A stretch of 11,747 bases of DNA from Bacteroidota bacterium (lineage in GTDB: Bacteria > Bacteroidota > Bacteroidia > NS11-12g > UBA9320), in NCBI GenBank assembly GCA_003485825.1, contig DNHN01000234.1, positions 1-11,747 on the forward strand, written 5' to 3'. The position numbers and the translations under genes were made by a program. Below are positions 6,806 through 11,747 of the stretch, one piece after another. Each line of letters begins with the position of its first letter. The first letter of the stretch is position 1. The notes beneath the pieces are model-generated. The model worked only from the letters and a program-made list of their open reading frames with translations. It ran no database searches and was not told where the DNA came from.

Positions 6806-7468
6806 TCATTCCCAAATGCCAACTATTTCAGGAATCTCTCCTTCAACTACTAATCTACCTTCGGTCGCCTGTTGAATTTCTTCAACAGAAACACCGGGAG
6901 CTCGTTCTTTTAGTTCAAATCCTCTTTCGGTAATTTCAAAAACACCTAAGTTGGAAACCACTTTTTTCACACAACCTAAACCTGTTACGGGCAAACTAAG
7001 CTCTTTTAAGAGCTTAGAGTCTCCAGCACGATTCGTATGTTGCATAGCGACAATGATATTTTTGGCAGAAGCTACTAAATCCATTGCTCCTCCCATGCCT
7101 TTTACCATTTTACCGGGAATTTTCCAATTGGCGATGTCTCCTTCATCGTTTACCTCCATGGCACCCAGCACAGTAAGATCTACACGTCCGCTTCTGATCA
7201 TACCAAAACTCGTTGCACTATCAAAAAATGATGACCCTGGCAATGTCGTAATCGTTTGTTTGCCTGCATTTATCAGGTCAGCATCTACATTTTCTAGCGT
7301 TGGGAAAGGCCCCATTCCAAGTAATCCATTTTCAGATTGCAAGGTTACGCTGACCCCTGTAGGAATATAATTGGCTACCAAGGTAGGGATACCAATCCCA
7401 AGATTGACATAAAAACCGTCTTCTAATTCTTTCGCAATTCGCTGAGCTATTTGTTCTTTATTTAGCAT
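6806..7468 (-). CDS. scoB: 3-oxoacid CoA-transferase, subunit B
   Basis: With subunit A this makes a class I CoA-transferase that moves CoA between succinyl-CoA and a 3-oxoacid such as acetoacetate, in the cytoplasm. The catalytic Glu46 is seen in the family motif QSENGLLG (44-51), which forms the glutamyl-CoA thioester. It is preceded by the glycine-rich VNLGIGIPTLVANYI (21-35). Further family segments are the SSFFDSATSFGMIRSG stretch, GAMEVNDEGDIANWKIPGK and VKGMGGAMDLV. The 220-residue length is normal. The ATG shares one base with the scoA stop (TAATG at 7468), implying translational coupling. The physiological substrate is inferred; an acetoacetate or butyrate-type enzyme cannot be excluded. 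No thiolase or HMG-CoA lyase gene is nearby. No convincing terminator follows, only a T8 run on the minus strand (6788-6795) after a 3-bp stem. Confidence 0.93.
   Translation of the reverse strand: MLNKEQIAQRIAKELEDGFYVNLGIGIPTLVANYIPTGVSVTLQSENGLLGMGPFPTLENVDADLINAGKQTITTLPGSSFFDSATSFGMIRSGRVDLTVLGAMEVNDEGDIANWKIPGKMVKGMGGAMDLVASAKNIIVAMQHTNRAGDSKLLKELSLPVTGLGCVKKVVSNLGVFEITERGFELKERAPGVSVEEIQQATEGRLVVEGEIPEIVGIWE
6996..7017. repeat. Perfect 10-bp inverted repeat inside scoB
   Basis: CTAAGCTCTT (6996-7005) and AAGAGCTTAG (7008-7017) are perfect inverted copies around a TT centre, inside the codons for DSKLLKELSL of scoB. In RNA the 2-nt loop would need to open a pair or two. As DNA it is an almost perfect 22-bp palindrome. 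Leucine and lysine/glutamate codons could have given other bases, so the symmetry is not forced by the protein. A role as a protein binding site or mRNA hairpin is speculation. Confidence 0.4.
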
Positions 7469-8157
7469 TATCTTGTCGTTGTTTGCTCTATTCTTTTTTC
7501 GTAATTTACACCTTTAAAAATTCGATTTACGAATATCCCTGGCGTATGAATAAAATTAGGGTCTAATTCTCCTGGCTCCACGAGCTCCTCCACTTCTGCT
7601 ATGGTAATCTTTCCAGCCATGGCCATCAACGGATTAAAATTGCGCGAGGTCGCTTTAAAAATTAGGTTTCCGTCTGTATCGCCTTTCCAGGCTTTTACGA
7701 TGGCAAAGTCAGAATCAAAAGCCTGCTCCATGATGTAGTGTTTCCCCTTAAATTCTCGCACTTCTTTCCCTTCAGCCACCTCTGTACCGTATCCTGCAGG
7801 GGTAAAAAAAGCGGGGATTCCCGCACCAGCAGCCCTGCATCTCTCCGCAAGTGTGCCTTGCGGAAGTAACTCCACTTCCAACTCTCCACTCAATAACTGT
7901 CTTTCGAATTCTGCATTTTCTCCTACATACGAAGAAATCATCTTTTTGACCTGCTGGCCTTGCAGCATAAGACCAATACCAAAGTCATCTACTCCTGCAT
8001 TATTACTGATGCATGTGAGGTTTTTAACGCCTGATTTTACAAGGGCATTGATACTATTTTCTGGTATGCCACACAGTCCGAAACCTCCAAGCATGAGAGT
8101 CATCCCATCTGTTATCCCGACTATAGCTTCTGCCGCATTTTGTACTACTTTGTTCAT
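7468..8157 (-). CDS. scoA: 3-oxoacid CoA-transferase, subunit A
   Basis: This is the CoA-binding subunit of the same heteromeric transferase as scoB. The 229 residues begin with the N-terminal helix [19 protein letters not shown], and the conserved glycine loop [13 protein letters not shown] spans 24-36. [65 protein letters not shown] (seen as [22 protein letters not shown] and [12 protein letters not shown]) and the [10 protein letters not shown] region are all hallmarks of the subunit. The C-terminal [13 protein letters not shown] is also typical. The start at ATG 8157 gives standard length. The promoter was not found: the 113 bp to the -7 box of the divergent PorU-like gene contain no TAnnTTTG on the minus strand. 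The coding sequence contains two hairpins, one of them terminator-like (separate entry). Confidence 0.93.
   Translation of the reverse strand: MNKVVQNAAEAIVGITDGMTLMLGGFGLCGIPENSINALVKSGVKNLTCISNNAGVDDFGIGLMLQGQQVKKMISSYVGENAEFERQLLSGELEVELLPQGTLAERCRAAGAGIPAFFTPAGYGTEVAEGKEVREFKGKHYIMEQAFDSDFAIVKAWKGDTDGNLIFKATSRNFNPLMAMAGKITIAEVEELVEPGELDPNFIHTPGIFVNRIFKGVNYEKRIEQTTTR
7804..7824 (-). terminator. Terminator-like hairpin plus T7 inside scoA
   Basis: On the minus (coding) strand GCGGG-AATC-CCCGC (7824-7811) forms a 5-bp all-G/C stem with a 4-nt loop and is followed directly by seven T residues (7810-7804). This is the textbook form of an intrinsic terminator, yet it lies in frame in the middle of scoA, in the codons for [10 protein letters not shown] second hairpin lies 19 bp upstream in the transcript. 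It may lower read-through to scoB or couple transcription to translation. The protein motif IPAFFTP is conserved, so the T run is partly forced by two Phe codons. Confidence 0.35.
7844..7864 (-). repeat. 8-bp hairpin inside scoA
   Basis: TCCGCAAG (7844-7851) and CTTGCGGA (7857-7864) are perfect inverted copies with a 5-nt loop, inside the QGTLAERC codons of scoA. In the transcript it comes just before the terminator-like hairpin, so the two would form a tandem of stems. Confidence 0.4.
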
Positions 8158-8270
8158 AGATATGTCACGCGAAGTTAAATATTCTTGTTACACCAAAAAG
8201 TTTTAATAAGTTTTACGTTAAAATGAGCGACTGTCAGATCTATACCTCCCATTTTACTAGTATAATATAG

Positions 8271-8278
8271 TACTTTTG
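8271..8278 (+). promoter_or_regulatory. -7 box of the PorU-like gene (TACTTTTG)
   Basis: TACTTTTG matches TAnnTTTG exactly and is identical to the boxes before queA and before the secreted-protein gene at 11426. Transcription would start near 8282-8285, some 20 nt before the ATG at 8305. This argues against the in-frame GTG at 8278, which would lie inside the promoter. No clear -33 TTG is visible. Confidence 0.55.
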
Positions 8279-8304
8279 TGTATATTCAACTTCGCTTAGC
8301 ACAC

Positions 8305-9006
8305 ATGCCGAAAATCACCAAATACCTTATACTCATCGCAGGACTTGTCCTCGTTTCTCACACTTCTTTTTCTCAGACAGGAGACGAGTGGATAGTAGAT
8401 GGTCAGGAATACTATAAAATACCTGTAGGCAAAGAGGGCATTTATAAAATAGACTACGCCAATCTCACCGCATTAGGACCAGCTCTAGAGAATGTAGATC
8501 CTAGAAACTTTCAGCTGTTTCGCAATGGACAAGAGCAATACATCTATGTACAAGGAGAGCAAGATGGTTCTTTCGACCAAGGAGACCTCATTGAGTTTTA
8601 TGGTCAGAAAAATGACGGTACATTAGAGACCAAGCTGTACAAATCCCCCTCTGATCAACCCCATCAAGACTACAGTATATTTACGGACACCTCTTCTTAC
8701 TACCTGACGTGGTCGAGCTCACCCAGCTCCAAACGATATTCCGCATATTACGATAATAATTATGCCGGTAAGACCTCGAATACAGATTTCATGCACTCAG
8801 TAATACAAGTATTTACCTCCAGATATTTTGCAGGCATTCCTATCAATAATGATGCTGCTCAATTATATTCCGAATACACCGGAGGTGAAGGCTTCCACAA
8901 GTGGGTATGGAGTTCTCAAGGTCAATTTAACGTAGCTCTTCCCGCTATAACTATAGCACGGGCATTGGAAGCATTTGAAGAGATAAAAGCAAGCATAAAA
9001 GATTAA
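8305..9006 (+). pseudogene. Truncated PorU-like (type IX secretion sortase family) protein, N-terminal remnant with foreign tail
   Basis: The ATG at 8305 gives a clean signal peptide (residues 1-24, MPKITKYLILIAGLVLVSHT then SFSQ). It is followed by a domain like the N-terminal part of PorU/PorU2 C25 peptidases: YYKIPVGKEGIYKIDYANL, NFQLFRNGQEQYIYVQGEQD, GDLIEFYGQKNDG and DTSSYYLTW. Full-length members are usually above 1,000 residues and carry a gingipain-like cysteine protease domain, which is absent here. The protein stops at residue 233. After about FNVALP (212-213) the sequence changes to PAITIARALEAFEEIKASIKD, a charged helix unlike the family. This suggests a large internal deletion that fused the PorU start to the 3' end of a gene formerly just upstream of the phosphatase gene at 9012. 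No donor family was recognised. It may still be expressed and exported, but it cannot act as a sortase. An assembly join is an alternative explanation. Confidence 0.72.
8941..8962. repeat. Imperfect palindrome at the PorU fusion point
   Basis: GCTATA (8944-8949) and TATAGC (8952-8957) flank a 2-nt centre, with CCC (8941-8943) and GGG (8960-8962) as an outer, offset pair. The dyad sits where the PorU-like sequence ends and the unrelated tail begins. Short inverted repeats can mark deletion or template-switch endpoints, but this one could be chance. Confidence 0.3.
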
Positions 9007-9011
9007 CCACC

Positions 9012-9779
9012 ATGAACCACATCTCTACCCTACTCCGCACCATAGGAGAATTTCAACTCCAAGAACAAACGAAAGTAACCAGCGGGCAAATAGAAGAAAA
9101 AAGCCTAAACCAGCTCGTGAGTTATGTAGACATCGAAAGTGAGAAAATGCTCGTGGAAGGACTGCTGAAGATCACACCAAATGCAGGCTTTCTAACCGAA
9201 GAAGAAACTACCACGATTAGAAAGGAGGAGCAATACTGGATCATAGACCCTGTAGATGGGACCACCAACTACCTTTTTGGACATACTAAGTTTTGCATAT
9301 CTATCGCCTTATATGAACACCAAAAGCCGGTATATGCAGCTATTTATGTTCCTGCAGATGAGGAGCTTTTCACGGCAGACGAGAGTGGCGCATACCTGAA
9401 TGGTGAGAAGTTCCAGTGCTCTACCCGGAAACTTACCGATAGCTTACTGGCTACGGGATTCCCTTATTATAAATTCGACGAAATGGAAGCCTACTTGAGT
9501 CTATTAAAAGACCTCATGCAACAGACCAAAGGACTACGCAGGATGGGCAGTGCTGCTATAGACTTAGCATATACTGCTATCGGAAGGTTCGATGGTTTTT
9601 TTGAGCTGAACTTAAGTCCATGGGACATAGCTGGTGGTGCTTATATCGTACAGCAGGCTGGTGGTATTGTTACTGATTTTAATAATGGAAAGGACTTTGT
9701 ATTTGGCACATCCATACTCGCTGGAAACCCAGCTATCCACGCTGACTTACTCCGACTGATCGCAGCTAAGGACTTCTAA
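9012..9779 (+). CDS. Inositol monophosphatase-family phosphatase
   Basis: This is a Mg/Li-dependent sugar-phosphate phosphatase of the IMPase/SuhB/CysQ superfamily, 255 residues. The metal-binding residues are all visible: Glu63/Glu64 in FLTEEET, Asp79 and Asp82 with Gly-Thr in WIIDPVDGTTNYLFG (76-90), and Asp205 in LSPWDIAGGAYIVQQAGG (201-218). Asp40 in SYVDIESEK matches the family's V-T-x-x-D element. IMPase (inositol-1-phosphate), CysQ (3'-phosphoadenosine-5'-phosphate) and fructose-1,6-bisphosphatase activities share these motifs. The length and the FGHTKFCISIAL substrate region favour the plain IMPase subfamily, but substrate is inferred only. It starts 5 nt after the stop of the truncated PorU-like frame, so it is probably driven by that gene's promoter. 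Its TAA overlaps the stop of the convergent division gene (CTAA, 9776-9779). Confidence 0.92.
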   Translation: MNHISTLLRTIGEFQLQEQTKVTSGQIEEKSLNQLVSYVDIESEKMLVEGLLKITPNAGFLTEEETTTIRKEEQYWIIDPVDGTTNYLFGHTKFCISIALYEHQKPVYAAIYVPADEELFTADESGAYLNGEKFQCSTRKLTDSLLATGFPYYKFDEMEAYLSLLKDLMQQTKGLRRMGSAAIDLAYTAIGRFDGFFELNLSPWDIAGGAYIVQQAGGIVTDFNNGKDFVFGTSILAGNPAIHADLLRLIAAKDF

Positions 9780-10069
9780 TCCTCTACTTTTTCGAAGACA
9801 AAAACATCTTCATCGTCTTTCTTAAAAAAAAACTGCTCGCGTGCATATTTTTCTAATTTATCATCATCTGAAAACAGTTCTTTCTTTTGAATATTCATCT
9901 GAGCTATTTCTTCCGAAAGAAACTCTTCTTGAAGTTTGAGATCTTTGAGCTCGTTGTACTGCTTGTACATAAACAGCGCACTGTTCCCATCAAAAAAAAG
10001 CATCCATACTGTGCATACACCAATGGTGATGCTATACTTATACTGGATGATTTGGTCTACTAATTTCAT
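9776..10069 (-). CDS. FtsB/DivIC-type septum formation initiator
   Basis: This family comprises small bitopic membrane proteins that form the FtsQBL/DivIB-DivIC-FtsL complex at the division septum. The 97-residue protein has a short cytoplasmic start (MKLVDQIIQYKYS), one membrane helix (about 14-30) and a charged, heptad-like coiled-coil region (about 35-70, ELKDLKLQEEFLSEEIAQMN). It then has the conserved C-terminal element DDKLEKYAREQFFFKKDDEDVFVFE, where the family shows E-x-x-A-R-E. I chose ATG 10069: an upstream in-frame start at 10084 would lie inside the predicted promoter. It appears to be a single-gene unit; no ftsL or ftsQ is next to it. The identification is by architecture and the AREQ motif, so FtsB versus DivIC naming is open. 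Confidence 0.87.
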   Translation of the reverse strand: MKLVDQIIQYKYSITIGVCTVWMLFFDGNSALFMYKQYNELKDLKLQEEFLSEEIAQMNIQKKELFSDDDKLEKYAREQFFFKKDDEDVFVFEKVED

Positions 10070-10081
10070 GTTAGAATAGCA

Positions 10082-10089
10082 CAAAGATA
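10082..10089 (-). promoter_or_regulatory. -7 box of the FtsB/DivIC-type gene (TATCTTTG)
   Basis: The minus strand reads TATCTTTG, a full TAnnTTTG match, 12 nt upstream of the ATG. A transcript would begin near 10078 with a leader of about 9 nt. No -33 TTG is seen. It implies that this gene is not simply the tail of the kdsC operon, which ends 67 bp upstream. Confidence 0.5.
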
Positions 10090-10136
10090 AAACGTAAGAC
10101 TGCGTGCCACGAACTGCTCCACATGTGCTGTATGCA

Positions 10137-10652
10137 TTACCATACAGAGTGCTCCCTGCTCTCCCACTTATCTTGACTCGTCAGTACTTTCTCCATAATT
10201 TCACGCACAGCCCCTTTCCCTCCAGAGGCTTTAGTCACGATATCTACTTCTTCTTGTACTGTCCATGCTGCATCTGCTGGACATGCTTTTATGCCACACA
10301 TACGCATCACAGACAGGTCTGGATAGTCATCTCCCATATACAGGGCGTTTTCTAAGTTAATCTGAAGTTTCGCTTCCAATTCCTTGAGTAGCTTACGTTT
10401 ATCATTTACAGCCGTATATACTTCTGCGATTCCTAGACCTTTGAGTCTCTTGCGCACACCTTCACTGTCGCCACCACTGATAATAATGACGTTGTACCCT
10501 TGTTTCACTACATACTGCAATGCAAAACCGTCTTTTATATTGAAATCACGACGCATTTCACCATCGTTGCTAGCGATTACAGTGCCCGAAGTCAGGACAC
10601 CATCTACATCCAGTATGAAGGTATCTATACGGCTAAACTTATCTAGTACCAT
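10137..10652 (-). CDS. kdsC: 3-deoxy-D-manno-octulosonate-8-phosphate phosphatase-like HAD protein (KdsC family)
   Basis: KdsC is a tetrameric HAD phosphatase that removes the phosphate from KDO-8-phosphate in lipopolysaccharide inner-core synthesis. The 171 residues fit the cap-less C0 class. HAD motif I is ILDVDGVLTSG with Asp15 nucleophile and Asp17 acid/base. Motif II is Ser59 in IISGG, and motif III has a basic residue near 85-87 (NDKRKLL). Motif IV is GDDYPDLSVM with Gly107-Asp108-Asp109. The C-terminal SGGKGAVREIMEKVL matches the KdsC loop that closes the active site of the neighbouring subunit, which separates it from other small HADs. The related sialic and nonulosonic acid phosphatases (NeuC/KdsC-like) remain possible. 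No kdsA, kdsB or kdsD gene is visible. It is probably the last gene of the fdx-iscX-kdsC transcript, 11 nt after iscX. Confidence 0.87.
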   Translation of the reverse strand: MVLDKFSRIDTFILDVDGVLTSGTVIASNDGEMRRDFNIKDGFALQYVVKQGYNVIIISGGDSEGVRKRLKGLGIAEVYTAVNDKRKLLKELEAKLQINLENALYMGDDYPDLSVMRMCGIKACPADAAWTVQEEVDIVTKASGGKGAVREIMEKVLTSQDKWESREHSVW

Positions 10653-10663
10653 ATTGGCTGACG

Positions 10664-10909
10664 TTATTGATTATCTCTCCACTCGTACACCCAGCTGCTC
10701 TGAATCATCTCCAGGTGCCCCTCGTTTGAATCCTCTCGTTTTCCTTCAAAATTAGGTAACTCAAGTACCCAATTTAGCAAATCTGTAAAGCGGATTCTAT
10801 AGATTTTAGCTTCTGTAAAATCATCACCAAACTTCTCATAAAGTGCTAATGCTATATCCTCGTAATCGCCCCAATTTATCGGTGGCTCAAAAAATTTCTT
10901 TTCGCTCAT
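10664..10909 (-). CDS. iscX: Iron-sulfur assembly protein IscX
   Basis: IscX (YfhJ) is a small acidic protein that binds the cysteine desulfurase IscS and iron and tunes Fe-S cluster assembly. The ATG at 10909 gives 81 residues against 66 in E. coli; the extra residues are mainly an N-terminal extension (MSEKKFFEPPI) and a short insert. The core fits well: NWGDYEDIALALYEKFGDD (12-30), IRFTDLLNWVLELPNF (39-54; E. coli has VRFTDMHQWICDL) and the family SNE (61-63), then a Trp-rich helix ending WVYEWRD. The in-frame region upstream of 10909 belongs to fdx and is not part of this gene. It begins 5 nt after the fdx stop codon and 11 nt precede kdsC. In E. coli iscX also follows fdx at the end of the isc operon, so gene order is partly kept here. 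Confidence 0.9.
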   Translation of the reverse strand: MSEKKFFEPPINWGDYEDIALALYEKFGDDFTEAKIYRIRFTDLLNWVLELPNFEGKREDSNEGHLEMIQSSWVYEWRDNQ

Positions 10910-10914
10910 TTTTT

Positions 10915-11244
10915 TTAATGTCCTATGATGGTACTTTGATCTGGTACAGTAACTTCTATATCCGAATTTATCACGCACTGGCATCCCAGTCTAGAATTAA
11001 TACGTGGATTGATAGCTCTATCTATAAAATCTTCTTCTTTATCCGATATCTCCGGTAAGTTATCCATTCCTTTGTCGATGTAAACTTGGCAGGTACTGCA
11101 GGCACACACGGCACCGCAATTGTGATTGAGGTGTATATCGTGGTCATGAGCAGCATCCAAGATGGTATCTCCTTGGTTTACTTCTACAGAAACCTCTTTA
11201 CCTGGCTCCGTTTCAAACCTGAAAGTGACTTTGTGTTTATTCAT
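10915..11244 (-). CDS. fdx: ISC-type [2Fe-2S] ferredoxin (adrenodoxin family)
   Basis: This is a soluble electron carrier for Fe-S cluster assembly. The 109 residues show the plant/adrenodoxin beta-grasp fold, with cluster ligands Cys43, Cys49 and Cys52 in NCGAVCACSTC (C-x5-C-x2-C) and Cys88 in RLGCQC, 35 residues later, as in adrenodoxin-type ferredoxins. Cys47 is additional and sits where E. coli Fdx has its non-ligand Cys46, and Cys90 is a further extra cysteine. LPEISDKEEDFID (63-75) resembles the acidic helix that contacts redox partners. Length and this pattern favour an ISC ferredoxin over a terpene or dioxygenase ferredoxin, and the directly following iscX supports it. It starts at ATG 11244, with a TAGATTTG -7 box just upstream. 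No cysteine desulfurase, scaffold or chaperone gene is in the window. Confidence 0.93.
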   Translation of the reverse strand: MNKHKVTFRFETEPGKEVSVEVNQGDTILDAAHDHDIHLNHNCGAVCACSTCQVYIDKGMDNLPEISDKEEDFIDRAINPRINSRLGCQCVINSDIEVTVPDQSTIIGH

Positions 11245-11259
11245 TTCTTATTGAGTATG

Positions 11260-11267
11260 CAAATCTA
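11260..11267 (-). promoter_or_regulatory. -7 box of fdx-iscX-kdsC (TAGATTTG)
   Basis: The minus strand reads TAGATTTG (11267-11260), matching TAnnTTTG, 15 nt before the fdx ATG. A leader of about 10 nt is predicted. I see no -33 TTG at the right distance and no IscR-like site that I can defend. Confidence 0.45.
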
Positions 11268-11400
11268 CTATTAATGCAGTATTTATCCTTGTCTGGTATC
11301 TCAACAACTGCAAGCAACTATTGTTGGGCTTATCTCATCTTACTGTCTAAAAAATAATGATTTTCATAGGTAGATGCAGTATCCTAAGGGATAGTCTATT

Positions 11401-11408
11401 TACTTTTG
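11401..11408 (+). promoter_or_regulatory. -7 box of the secreted-protein gene (TACTTTTG)
   Basis: TACTTTTG is an exact TAnnTTTG match and the same octamer as the boxes of queA and the PorU-like gene. It ends 17 nt before the ATG at 11426. This supports that ATG over an in-frame one at 11357, which lies upstream of the box. Confidence 0.5.
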
Positions 11409-11425
11409 ATGTATTCTATTCCAAT

Positions 11426-11747
11426 ATGACAAAAACAAACACGGTTAATTATATTTTAGTTTCCTTTCTGTTAACCCTTTCAGCATCCGTTAATGCTCAG
11501 TCTCCTCTAGCTATTTTAGGAGAACCGTACGTTTCGTTTGAGCTAGCTTCATTTACAGAAAATTTTAAAACGGAAAAACCGGAGATAACTTTTCTACCTA
11601 CACTAAAAACGTATATAGAAAACCATACCGAAGACGGCATAGCAATGGAGTACGATGAAGCTATGGCATTATCTGGGGTATCACTCTACGATAGTGGATA
11701 CACCTACCAGCGATATACTGGAGATATGCCATTGAATATTCAATGGG
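11426..11747 (+). CDS. Secreted protein of unknown function (3' end outside window)
   Basis: I do not recognise a family. The frame from ATG 11426 stays open for 107 codons to the window edge. It starts with a clear Sec signal peptide: a short polar MTKTNTVNYI, a hydrophobic core ILVSFLLTLSASV and a probable signal peptidase I cut after NAQ (about residue 25). The visible mature part (SPLAILGEPYVSFELASFTENF onward, shown in pieces SPLAILGEPY and SFELASF) mixes hydrophobic and acidic residues with several Tyr. There is no repeat, cysteine motif or metal site. An in-frame ATG at 11357 would add 23 residues including a Cys and two Arg, and would spoil the signal peptide. It is divergent from the ferredoxin operon across about 180 bp. 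A periplasmic, outer-membrane or T9SS-exported protein is possible; the missing C-terminus would decide. Confidence 0.75.
   Translation, partial: MTKTNTVNYILVSFLLTLSASVNAQSPLAILGEPYVSFELASFTENFKTEKPEITFLPTLKTYIENHTEDGIAMEYDEAMALSGVSLYDSGYTYQRYTGDMPLNIQW

Noticed and set aside
6951..7370. 139-codon open frame on the plus strand over scoB
   Set aside because: Antisense shadow of scoB; no promoter, no recognisable protein features.
7804..7810. T7 in scoA as a programmed frameshift site
   Set aside because: The stable hairpins lie upstream, not downstream, of the T run, and the uninterrupted frame already encodes a complete normal-length subunit A.
8278..8304. GTG at 8278 as start of the PorU-like gene
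   Set aside because: It overlaps the -7 promoter box and adds nine residues that spoil the signal peptide; ATG 8305 is better.
10910..10984. Longer IscX starting at 10984
   Set aside because: The added 25 residues lie inside the fdx coding region and show no family similarity; ATG 10909 directly follows the fdx stop.
11302..11326. CAACAA ... TTGTTG inverted repeat between fdx and the secreted-protein gene
   Set aside because: Only 6 bp with a 13-nt spacer in low-complexity AT-rich DNA; expected by chance.
11274..11382. Direct repeat ATGCAGTAT at 11274 and 11374, 100 bp apart
   Set aside because: Nine bases only, no extended similarity on either side, and not placed consistently relative to the promoters.

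Overview
The window looks like Bacteroidota chromosomal DNA, probably Flavobacteriia or a related free-living lineage. Four things support this: the N-terminus of a PorU-type (type IX secretion) protein, several TAnnTTTG promoter elements of the kind read by the Bacteroidota primary sigma factor, gene starts without Shine-Dalgarno sequences, and moderate AT-richness with dense gene packing. I see no tRNA, rRNA, CRISPR array, insertion sequence or phage gene. Nearly all of it is housekeeping sequence.

Region 1 (1-2381): the 3' end of panB (pantothenate synthesis) converges on a leftward block of queA (queuosine synthesis), plsY (first acylation of glycerol-3-phosphate) and clpS (N-degron adaptor of ClpAP). 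plsY and clpS overlap by ATGA, and the panB and clpS stop codons overlap. queA has the clearest promoter in the window (TTG-N20-TACTTTTG).

Region 2 (2400-4489): a rightward pair, an orphan MacB/FtsX-type ABC permease and, 4 nt later, a D-Ala-D-Ala dipeptidase-like lipoprotein with all expected zinc and catalytic residues. An 8-bp dyad lies upstream.

Region 3 (4592-8157): leftward genes for an EamA-family transporter, malate dehydrogenase (followed by a strong hairpin terminator) and the two subunits of a 3-oxoacid CoA-transferase, with overlapping start and stop (TAATG). scoA contains a terminator-like hairpin plus T7 inside its reading frame. A possible 48-codon ORF lies between mdh and scoB.

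Region 4 (8271-9779): a rightward, drastically shortened PorU-like secreted protein whose last ~21 codons look foreign to the family. It is followed 5 nt later by an inositol-monophosphatase-family gene. This is the most obvious genomic scar in the window.

Region 5 (9776-11267): leftward genes for a FtsB/DivIC-type division protein and, separately, fdx-iscX-kdsC: an ISC-type [2Fe-2S] ferredoxin, IscX, and a KDO-8-phosphate phosphatase-like HAD enzyme. The window ends inside an unrecognised secreted protein (11426 onward).

I did not find a convincing undescribed multi-gene system. The best leads are the truncated, chimeric PorU gene, the permease/dipeptidase-lipoprotein pair, the fdx-iscX pair without other visible isc genes, and the intragenic terminator-like element in scoA.
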